Origin: Methanobacteriaceae archaeon
Lineage (GTDB): Archaea > Methanobacteriota > Methanobacteria > Methanobacteriales > Methanobacteriaceae
NCBI GenBank assembly: GCA_030681145.1
Contig: JAUXXK010000254.1
Location: 1 to 12,676 of the forward strand
Direction of reading: 5' to 3'
DNA: 12,676 bases
Of the stretch, positions 6,702-12,178 are shown in pieces. A model generated the notes under the pieces. It was not told where the DNA came from, searched no databases, and saw only the letters and a program-made list of their open reading frames with translations. Every line of letters begins with the position of its first letter. Within the stretch, counting starts at the first letter, position 1. The position numbers and the translations under genes are program-made.

Positions 6702-7343
6702 TTAACCGCCAGCTACAAGATTACAGAGTTCAGGTTGTTGTAAAATTGTTATTGTAACTGATTGATCTGCATTAACTGTTATTTGATATTCAAGATATAG
6801 TGTTTTCATATTAGAAATGAAACCTACACCTTTAACAGTATCAGTTGTAACTTCAATCTGACTTTCAGTAATGTTGGAAGGCAGTTGTAAAACCTTATGA
6901 TTTGGGAAGCTTACAAATGTAGCATTAAGATTTCCTTCAGGTTCAGGAGTGTTGGACCATCCATTTAATGTATGGGTTACAACACCAGATCCGGTCGGAT
7001 TAGAATCAACTGGGTCTAACCATAGTTTACCACGGATAACCGTACCCGCAACTAATGATTCATTGCCAAAGCCCAGTTCGTTTGATAAGTCAAGTATAAC
7101 TTTATCACTTGGTTTGGTCCAGTAATCAAAATACATGTTAGTAGTTGTTCCATTCTTTAAGGTGACATTTTCCAGTACACCAGCAGAATGTACCCAAGAA
7201 GTTCCATTATTATGGTAGGCTATTTTAGTTCCAGCTTCAGTAACTTGAGACTGAGCTGAAGGATTAGACACCATAAAAGCTGCTACTCCTATAATTGCAA
7301 CCAGAATAATTAATGCTGATATATAAATAACGTTTTTGTTCAT
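6702..7343 (-). CDS. Signal-anchored, sequon-rich secreted protein of unknown function
   Basis: I do not recognise a family. The 213 residues start with MNKNV and a hydrophobic segment (about 5-25), then a Ser/Thr/Asn-rich extracellular region without further membrane helices. Six N-glycosylation sequons are visible (NGT twice, NVT, NES, NAT, NIT). The pattern of alternating hydrophobic and polar residues (e.g. LYLEYQITVNADQSVTITIL near the end) suggests a beta-sandwich. There is one cysteine, C207, close to the C-terminus. The ATG has AGGTGA five to six bases upstream, and this site overlaps the TAG stop of the preceding small membrane protein, so the two are very likely one operon with coupled translation. 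Envelope location is inferred from the anchor and sequons. Confidence 0.85.
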   Translation of the reverse strand: MNKNVIYISALIILVAIIGVAAFMVSNPSAQSQVTEAGTKIAYHNNGTSWVHSAGVLENVTLKNGTTTNMYFDYWTKPSDKVILDLSNELGFGNESLVAGTVIRGKLWLDPVDSNPTGSGVVTHTLNGWSNTPEPEGNLNATFVSFPNHKVLQLPSNITESQIEVTTDTVKGVGFISNMKTLYLEYQITVNADQSVTITILQQPELCNLVAGG

Positions 7344-7352
7344 TTAAATCAC

Positions 7353-7589
7353 CTACAAAATGGTAGCAATCTTGTAAGTAACAACAGCAGTGAAAACTAG
7401 AAAAAGAGGAACAATTGCTACATTAGATCCCTTTATAAACGAGCTTATCTTGTTACTGCGCTCAACTTCTGAGCTTAGAATTTCTTTTAATGCTAAAAAT
7501 AAAATTAGTGCAATGACTGCCATTACACTATAAGCCATAACCTCGCCCATAGTTGTAGTAGTAGTTGTAGTAGTTACAGTTGAAATCAT
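7353..7589 (-). CDS. Small two-helix membrane protein with poly-threonine N-terminus
   Basis: 78 residues. T4 and an unbroken T6-T13 run precede a first membrane helix (about 14-36, ending in LALKEIL). A charged loop (SSEVERSNKISSFIKGS) and a second helix (about 55-77) follow. The Thr codons are a mix of ACT and ACA, forming a trinucleotide-like tract at 7551-7578. The ATG has AGGGGT six bases upstream; a start at M14 would remove the Thr run but lacks such a site. The stop is 9 bases before the secreted-protein gene and shares its ribosome site. Small Thr-rich membrane proteins of this build seem familiar from other archaea, but I know no function. The charged loop orientation suggests both helices form a hairpin in the membrane. 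Confidence 0.8.
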   Translation of the reverse strand: MISTVTTTTTTTTMGEVMAYSVMAVIALILFLALKEILSSEVERSNKISSFIKGSNVAIVPLFLVFTAVVTYKIATIL

Positions 7590-7633
7590 CTTTTTACCCC
7601 TATTATATCTTATTTATAATGAGTTTACGCAGG

Positions 7634-7642
7634 TATATAAAA
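7634..7642 (-). promoter_or_regulatory. TATA box of the small membrane protein/surface protein operon
   Basis: TTATATACC on the minus strand lies about 45-53 bases before the ATG and would give a leader of roughly 20 bases containing the AGGGGT site. A closer TATAAATA (7612-7619) is a competitor but would start transcription almost on the ATG. Confidence 0.4.
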
Positions 7643-7802
7643 GTTATTAATTAATCCCCTTGTGAAATTATAATTATTATAACTAATATTCTAATTTTAA
7701 AACTATATAAATACTTGTTTAATACTCCCGAGCCCATTTCTATGAATAAATTATAATTCTTAATTAAATTAAAATAATTAAAATAATTTTAAAAATTTAT
7801 AA

Positions 7803-8105
7803 TTACTTTCTAATAATTATTTGGATAGATGGCAAGTTTAAAAATTCCTTTCTGGACATTTTAATTATTTTAACTGTCTTTTGGTGGTTTTTTAAACCAG
7901 ATATTATCTCTACCTCTTTTTTGGTGAGTTTAGAAAGTTCTTTAATAATCTCTTTATTGGCCTTGCCTTTTTGAGGCAAAGATTTTATCCGTATTTCAAT
8001 TTTTTCTCTCCATGAGTTATATCCTGAAATTTGAAATTTGTAAGCATTAGGAGATACTTCGATATCCACCATTATTCCACCATCAATCTCTTTTACTGCT
8101 TTCAT
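7803..8105 (-). CDS. DUF167 (YggU-type) small conserved protein
   Basis: 100 residues, normal for the DUF167/YggU family found in bacteria and archaea. The diagnostic block is P-Q-K-GKANKEIIKELSKLTK (about 44-62), followed by VEIISGLKNHQKTVKI (65-80), matching the family pattern GKAN..L...L...VEIVSG....K.V.I. Its biochemical role is not established in my knowledge. The start has GTGATC (8110-8115) about four bases upstream; an internal Met at 12 (MVDIEV) is a weaker alternative. It is probably a single-gene transcript, with no neighbour within 200 bases on its strand. Confidence 0.9.
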   Translation of the reverse strand: MKAVKEIDGGIMVDIEVSPNAYKFQISGYNSWREKIEIRIKSLPQKGKANKEIIKELSKLTKKEVEIISGLKNHQKTVKIIKMSRKEFLNLPSIQIIIRK

Positions 8106-8305
8106 GAAAGATCACTAAAATATTGATTAACCGTGTTTAGTAACTACTTGTCAAGTTGTTTTAGGAATTTGTTTTAAAAAATTTGATTAAACAATTAATA
8201 TTATCGACTATTAACATTCAATCCTTAATTATTTATTTTATTTTTAATAAATAGTTATTAAATGAAATCAGTAACTAAAAAAATATTTAAGGATGGTTTT
8301 AAAAA

Positions 8306-8677
8306 ATGATTAAAAAAATATCTCTTTCTGGAATTTGGGTATCTGACCAGGACAAGTCCATTGAGTTTTTCGTAGATAAATTAGGTTTTGAATTACAAGA
8401 GGATGTCATTTTCGGAAATTACAGATGGGTGGAAGTGATTCCTCCAGGTGCTGAGACCGGTATACCATTGGCTAAAGCATATCCTGGTCAAGAAGTTGAA
8501 GTAGGTGGTTTTACTAACATAGTTTTTAGTACTGATGACATAAAGGCCACTTTTGAAGAGATGGAATCTAAAGGAGTTATATTTATGGAAGAACCCGCTG
8601 AGCAAGAATGGGGTATGATGCAGGCCATGTTTAAAGATATTGATGATAATATATTCCTTCTTGTAGAAAGAGATTAA
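8306..8677 (+). CDS. VOC-superfamily (glyoxalase/dioxygenase fold) protein
   Basis: 123 residues, one VOC module of two beta-alpha-beta-beta-beta units. Visible pieces are GIWVSDQDKSIEFFVDKLGFEL (9-30), the strand YRWVEVIPPG (39-48), VGGFTNIVFSTDDIKATFEEMESKGVIF (66-93) and the terminal strand DIDDNIFLLVE (112-122). The usual N-terminal His ligand position (often HV.I) is occupied by a non-His residue, so of the typical metal ligands only E43 and E121 are clear. This resembles the phage-type or antibiotic-resistance-like VOC branch and not canonical glyoxalase I. The substrate is unknown. GGATGG (8291-8296) lies nine bases before the ATG. Confidence 0.9.
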   Translation: MIKKISLSGIWVSDQDKSIEFFVDKLGFELQEDVIFGNYRWVEVIPPGAETGIPLAKAYPGQEVEVGGFTNIVFSTDDIKATFEEMESKGVIFMEEPAEQEWGMMQAMFKDIDDNIFLLVERD

Positions 8678-8767
8678 TTAAGGATTGATTAAAAAAACAT
8701 CTGAAAATAGGGATAAATGAAGATTTAACGGAATATTTAAAAAAAATACGGAGAAATATTCAATAAA

Positions 8768-8782
8768 CCAAACTATGTTTGG
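8768..8782. promoter_or_regulatory. Perfect inverted repeat CCAAAC-TAT-GTTTGG
   Basis: Six-base arms with a three-base centre, between the VOC gene stop and the tRNA promoter TATA box (22 bases before it). It could be a protein-binding site for the tRNA promoter region or a short hairpin in the VOC transcript's 3' end. No T-run follows on the + strand. Confidence 0.4.
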
Positions 8783-8803
8783 ACAACTTCCAGAATGGTA
8801 AAG

Positions 8804-8811
8804 TATAAATA
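8804..8811 (+). promoter_or_regulatory. TATA box of the tRNA-Leu gene
   Basis: TATAAATA is 55 bases before the mature 5' end, implying a leader of about 30 bases removed by RNase P. Confidence 0.5.
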
Positions 8812-8865
8812 CTCAAAAAGAGAGATGTTGATGTACTTCCATTTTACGAGTGTTTTTTAACAAAT

Positions 8866-8952
<87 letters not shown>

Positions 8953-9141
8953 TAATAAATAAAATAATTCATTTTAAAATCAATAAAGTATATAATAATT
9001 GCTTATTTTTTAAATTAATAATAATATAATCGAATTTTTAATGGCCAAATTTCTTTTAATTATAAATAAATTATAATAATTTTCTTAAACGATTTTTATA
9101 AATTAATATGCAATCTGATTTTTAATTATTGATAATATTCA

Positions 9142-9552
9142 CTAATTTACAATGATTTCTACCTTCATTTCTTCTCTATTTATTAAATCATTTATTAAAT
9201 CCCTATTTAAATCACAAGCTGCTTTATCTGCTTTTATCATCAATGTTCTTCCACATTTATACTCACTTTTTCTGCATACAATATCTGTAGGGTGATCTAA
9301 TAGTAAATTAGGATGTCCAAAGCCACTTATTTCATCATGAGCATTTTTTGTACTTAAAATCACTTTTACAGGAACATCTTTGGCTAGGGCATTTTTAAAT
9401 TCTTCTGAAAAATTTTTCATAGATTTGTCAGATGCCACTCCCACAATACAATCCGCAGCTATCCCTATGTCTGGATCTGTGGTAACCTCAAATGTGGTTT
9501 TATGTTTAGATGTTACATTAGAATGTCCGTGCGTTATAATAGTAAATTTCAT
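9142..9552 (-). CDS. DUF371 family protein
   Basis: 136 residues, the usual length of this archaeal family. Recognisable blocks are THGHSNVTSKHKTTFEVTTDP (7-27), DCIVGVASD (34-42), GFGHPNLLL (77-85), DIVCRKSEY (89-97) and the closing TLMIKADKAACDLNRDLI. Function is unknown; the HGH and Asp/Cys-rich conserved positions suggest a small enzyme or nucleic-acid-binding fold, but that is speculation. GTGAT lies five bases before the ATG. The upstream region contains an 18-bp direct repeat, and 131 bases further upstream begins the GC-rich island, which would be the distal part of this gene's leader if transcribed on the minus strand. Confidence 0.9.
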   Translation of the reverse strand: MKFTIITHGHSNVTSKHKTTFEVTTDPDIGIAADCIVGVASDKSMKNFSEEFKNALAKDVPVKVILSTKNAHDEISGFGHPNLLLDHPTDIVCRKSEYKCGRTLMIKADKAACDLNRDLINDLINREEMKVEIIVN

Positions 9553-9572
9553 TTAAATCACTTTATAATTAT

Positions 9573-9623
9573 TATAAATCAAATTAATATATTCAAATTA
9601 GTATGTATAAATCAAATTAATAT
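9573..9623. repeat. 18-bp direct repeat upstream of the DUF371 gene
   Basis: TATAAATCAAATTAATAT occurs at 9573-9590 and 9606-9623 (offset 33). The copies lie 21 and 54 bases before the DUF371 ATG, where promoter elements are expected. They may be tandem binding sites, a duplicated promoter, or a slippage product. Confidence 0.6.
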
Positions 9624-9682
9624 CTTTTTTACTTAAAAAAATTATTTTATATTATTATTTAAAAAAAGTATAGTTATCGTGA

Positions 9683-9936
9683 TTTCTGCAGGGTAAAACA
9701 AGCAATTTTGCTGAGATGCTCATGTTTACATTTATTCTGGTACTTTAATTCCCCAGATTGCAACAAGGCCCATGATAATTTAAGGGCCGTTTGTTAAACC
9801 TAATCTTTAAATCCTATAGGGTAACTCCTAAATAACCCTAGTAATCCTTAAGACTAGTGATATACCAATGATATAAAGCAACCATTTGCAACCGCCATTT
9901 ATTCACCCCTAAGATAATTAAAAGGCCCTGCAGAAA
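9683..9936. other. GC-rich stem-closed island: candidate structured RNA or MITE-like element
   Basis: TTTCTGCAGGG (9683-9693) is the exact reverse complement of CCCTGCAGAAA (9926-9936). Hand counting gives about 36% G+C inside against about 10% in the left flank. Inside are three further stems, each with a 12-base loop: TCTGG/CCAGA (9736-9740/9753-9757), AACAAGGCCC/GGGCC-GT-TTGTT (9762-9771/9784-9795) and TAGGGT/ACCCTA (9817-9822/9835-9840). This fits a multibranched non-coding RNA. On the + strand a TTTATATT (9646-9653) lies about 30 bases before it; on the minus strand a T7 run (9661-9667) follows the closing stem by about 15 bases, so orientation is open. The alternative is a non-autonomous transposable element with 11-bp terminal inverted repeats; no clear target duplication is visible. 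It does not show RNase P or SRP RNA signature motifs. Confidence 0.5.
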
Positions 9937-10144
9937 CTCATATTATATTTAATAAATTCTTATAATATAAATGTTGTTTAATCATCTTTAACCTAACTTA
10001 AGCGAAATTATTAAAAGAAATTTATTAATTTATGAGAATTTGGATAAAATAAGAGGAAAATGAATATTTAATTCAAGAAATAAAAGTAGTATAAACAAAT
10101 ATTCACTAAGTATATGAAGTAATATCAGTTAAGATGTGCCGTTT

Positions 10145-10585
10145 ATGAAAGGAACTTACTGTTTAATTATAGAAGTCTGTGAAGATGTGAAATTAAAGGT
10201 GGGGAGACTTGGCCAACTCGACCTTAAACCAGGTTTTTATGTTTATATTGGATCTGCTCTCAATTCACTGGAAAGCCGAATAAAAAGACATTTATCTAGT
10301 GAAAAAAAATTACACTGGCATGTGGATTATCTTCTTTTAAATAAGAAGTCTAAAATGGATGATGTTTTATTTGTTATCCGTGAGGATAAAATAGAATGCC
10401 AGATTGCGGATTATATTTCCCAAAAAGGCGATCAAATTATTGGTTTTGGTTGCTCTGATTGTAAATGTGATTCACATCTCATTTATTTTAAAAATAGTAA
10501 TGATGCTCATAAAAATGTGGAATCAGCCTTTAAAAGTTTAGACCTGGAAATAAAAGATCTTAACTATTTATTGAATCTGGAATAA
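10145..10585 (+). CDS. GIY-YIG nuclease-fold protein (DUF123 type)
   Basis: 146 residues from the ATG. The N-terminal GTYCLIIEV and the GFYVYIGSAL block (about 29-38) stand for the GIY and YIG strands, and the Arg in RIKRHLSSEKKLHWHVDYLL is the expected catalytic-site neighbour. GFGCSDCKCDSHLIYF supplies clustered cysteines typical of the DUF123/COG1833 branch, which is sometimes found fused to endonuclease III and is thought to act in DNA repair. Reading can start at a GTG (10136), three codons earlier, but relatives begin just before GTY and neither start has a clear Shine-Dalgarno, so I prefer ATG. The gene ends in tandem TAA TAA, and its tail coding sequence is duplicated beyond the stops (see 10544-10642). 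Expression is probably leaderless. Confidence 0.85.
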   Translation: MKGTYCLIIEVCEDVKLKVGRLGQLDLKPGFYVYIGSALNSLESRIKRHLSSEKKLHWHVDYLLLNKKSKMDDVLFVIREDKIECQIADYISQKGDQIIGFGCSDCKCDSHLIYFKNSNDAHKNVESAFKSLDLEIKDLNYLLNLE

Positions 10586-10642
10586 TAAATTTTAAATCTG
10601 AAAATAAAAGATTTCAATTATTTGAATAATAGAAAAAAATAG
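10544..10642 (+). repeat. Diverged in-frame duplication of the GIY-YIG gene's 3' tail
   Basis: CTGGAAATAAAAGAT (10544-10558) is repeated as CTGAAAATAAAAGAT (10598-10612), 54 bases (18 codons) apart and in the same frame. The first copy encodes LEIKDLNYLLNLE then TAA TAA. The second, past the stops, would encode LKIKDFNYLNNRKK then TAG at 10640-10642. This is a tandem duplication of the gene end in which the distal copy is now outside the reading frame's stop. Confidence 0.75.
10633..10639 (-). terminator. T7 tract after cfbC
   Basis: On the minus strand seven T bases lie about 53 bases after the cfbC stop codon, in the spacer between the convergent GIY-YIG and cfbC genes. A U-tract terminator is plausible; no strong stem precedes it. 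Confidence 0.4.
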
Positions 10643-10691
10643 AAAATATGGCTAAAGACCCAAAATAAATAGAAAATAAGTAATTTAAACA

Positions 10692-11489
10692 TCACTGAAA
10701 TTTATGGAAAAATTCTTCAAATTCATCAATATCCATGGGATTAGGAACTGTGAACTTATCATTATCATAAATATCCCGGGCCAATTTTCTATATGAATCT
10801 GCTTGTTTTGAGTCTGGAAACTTTTCCATAACTGTTTTAGCATCATATTCACTTTTTTGAACCAGTTGGCTGCGGGCAATCACTCCCACAACGCGACTAC
10901 CAATGGCACTAGCAAATTCAGAAACTGTTTTTTCCTCATTTTCAATACCCTTGCAGTTGCAGATGATGCCTCCTAAGTTCCCTTTTAGTTTTTTAATTCC
11001 CTTAGAAATATTATTAGCTGCGTAAAGGGCCATATATTCGCCGGAAGTTACCACATATACCTCATCGGCAAATTCCTCCCTTAATGGCACGGCAAATCCA
11101 CCACAGACCACATCTCCCAGGACATCATAGATTACTACATCCAGATCGTCACTGAACACACCTAATTTATCTAGAAGATTCATGGACACAATAACTCCCC
11201 GACCAGCACATCCCACACCAGGTTCTGGGCCTCCGCTTTCCACACACATTACTTGATTGAATCCCTCAAAAACTACATCTTCTATCTGGGCCTGTCTTTT
11301 ATCTTTTAAAACATCCAAAACAGTTGGTAATCTTTTACCATATAGTGTACGGGTGGTGTCTGCCTTGGGATCGCATCCTATAACAATTACCTTATGATTT
11401 TCAGAGTAAGCCGCAGCTATATTGGATACTATGGTTGATTTTCCAATACCTCCTTTACCATAAATAGCTATTTTCTTGTTTTTACTCAT
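10692..11489 (-). CDS. cfbC: Ni-sirohydrochlorin a,c-diamide reductive cyclase, NifH-like ATPase subunit
   Basis: NifH/BchL-type iron-sulfur ATPase. In methanogens the CfbC homologue delivers electrons to CfbD during reductive cyclisation in coenzyme F430 synthesis. The 265 residues carry the deviant Walker A GKGGIGKS (11-18, K12 and K17), CDPKADTT (39-46), and the two cysteines that bridge the [4Fe-4S] cluster across the dimer, C94 in GVGCAGRG and C129 in DVVCGGFAVPLR. True nitrogenase NifH is longer (about 275-295) and has the IPRDN-type segment, replaced here by IARSQLVQKSEY, so CfbC or another class IV NifH homologue is preferred over NifH. The ATG overlaps the end of the CBS gene by 8 bases, with GGTGA just upstream inside that gene, so translation is coupled. 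The cfbD partner is not in the window. Confidence 0.85.
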   Translation of the reverse strand: MSKNKKIAIYGKGGIGKSTIVSNIAAAYSENHKVIVIGCDPKADTTRTLYGKRLPTVLDVLKDKRQAQIEDVVFEGFNQVMCVESGGPEPGVGCAGRGVIVSMNLLDKLGVFSDDLDVVIYDVLGDVVCGGFAVPLREEFADEVYVVTSGEYMALYAANNISKGIKKLKGNLGGIICNCKGIENEEKTVSEFASAIGSRVVGVIARSQLVQKSEYDAKTVMEKFPDSKQADSYRKLARDIYDNDKFTVPNPMDIDEFEEFFHKFQ

Positions 11490-11961
11490 CGACTTTCACC
11501 ATGGCACCAATGATATCCCCTCTGGTAATGATTCCCACCAGTTCACCGTTATCTACAACTGGTAATCTTTTTATCCTATGAGAATCCATTAATTCAGCTG
11601 CATCAGAGATGGATTTATTCGGAGATATGCTGACTACTTTTTGGGTCATTATTTCTTGGGTAAGTACCAGTGCTGCTTTTTTAATTCCCTCTGAAATTTC
11701 ATCGTATTCATGTTTCATACGTATTGGTAATTCAATGAGATCCAATGGGGACGGTAGTATAAGGTTCAAGTTAGGAGAATGAACTTCTAATAACCTCATG
11801 ATATCTCCTTCACTGATGATTCCTACCATATTCTGGTCTTCATCTAGAACAGGTGCTCCGCTTATTTTGTTTTTCCTTAAAACTCTAGCAGCCTCTTCAA
11901 TTTTATCTATCTTTCTTAAAGTAATGACATTCTTTTCCATGGCATTCTGAACACTTATCAT
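11482..11961 (-). CDS. Tandem CBS-domain protein
   Basis: 159 residues with two CBS modules that pair to bind adenosine nucleotides such as AMP, ATP or SAM. Module one is 1-60 (QNAMEKNVITLRKID...ISGAPVLDEDQNMVGIISEGDIMRLL) and module two is about 101-156 (TQEIMTQKVVSISPN...IKRLPVVDNGELVGIITRGDII). The linker between them (about 61-100, helical, LDLIELPIRMKHEYDEISEGIKKAALVL) is longer than in minimal pairs but common in archaeal CBS proteins. GGAG lies eight bases before the ATG. It is the first gene of a transcript that continues into cfbC with an 8-base overlap. A regulatory role over CfbC or F430 synthesis is inferred from this arrangement only. Three TTACAATAAA repeats lie in its upstream region. 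Confidence 0.9.
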   Translation of the reverse strand: MISVQNAMEKNVITLRKIDKIEEAARVLRKNKISGAPVLDEDQNMVGIISEGDIMRLLEVHSPNLNLILPSPLDLIELPIRMKHEYDEISEGIKKAALVLTQEIMTQKVVSISPNKSISDAAELMDSHRIKRLPVVDNGELVGIITRGDIIGAMVKVDE

Positions 11962-12006
11962 AATTTCAACTCCAGATACTTTGATAATATGTGATTAAAA
12001 TTCTAA

Positions 12007-12072
12007 TTTTATTGTAATTATTAATTTATATTTATTGTAAGTAGTAATGTTATATCTGTTTTTATTGTAATT
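12007..12072 (-). promoter_or_regulatory. CBS-cfbC promoter region with three TTACAATAAA repeats
   Basis: TTACAATAAA (minus strand) occurs at 12008-12017, 12031-12040 and 12061-12070. The outer two share a 13-base core (12007-12019 and 12060-12072). The minus-strand TATA-like TATAAATTAAT (about 12020-12030) lies just downstream of the middle copy, about 60 bases before the ATG. The copies bracket the promoter, as binding sites of a transcription factor would. Confidence 0.45.
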
Positions 12073-12094
12073 GCTTTTGGTAGAGTTTACGAAT

Positions 12095-12132
12095 AAAAAA
12101 AAAAAAAATTAATTCCTATAACTCTTAGGAAT
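12095..12132 (-). terminator. Hairpin plus T14 terminator after the U32 gene
   Basis: On the minus strand, about 46 bases past the U32 stop codon, a perfect 7-bp stem ATTCCTA/TAGGAAT (12126-12132 and 12112-12118) with a 7-base loop is followed three bases later by fourteen T (12095-12108). This looks like a bacterial-style stem-and-U-tract terminator. Another T8 (12135-12142) precedes it. Confidence 0.7.
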
Positions 12133-12178
12133 ATAAAAAAAATTATTCCATACAACCATTATATTAATTTAAAGAAAA

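Larger units (their letters stand above)
9553..10144. other. 592-base interval without a protein gene
   Basis: The left part (9553-9682) is about 10% G+C by hand count over 9581-9680 and holds the 18-bp direct repeat. The middle (9683-9936) is the GC-richer stem-closed island described separately. The right part (9937-10144) is AT-rich and contains TATA-like elements (TATAAACA at 10090-10097, AGTATATG near 10109) that may serve the GIY-YIG gene. I see no credible ORF longer than about 40 codons. Confidence 0.7.

Noticed and set aside
9683..9936. RNase P RNA or SRP RNA
   Set aside because: Size is in range, but the conserved RNase P core (GAGGAAAGTC-like) and SRP helix 8 motifs are not seen on either strand.
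10685..10879. Open frame of 64 codons on the minus strand within cfbC
   Set aside because: Same strand, different frame from the recognisable CfbC C-terminus; no Shine-Dalgarno.
10692..11489. Nitrogenase iron protein NifH
   Set aside because: Shorter than NifH, lacks the IPRDN-type segment, and no nifD/K or other nif genes are adjacent; CfbC fits better in a methanogen.
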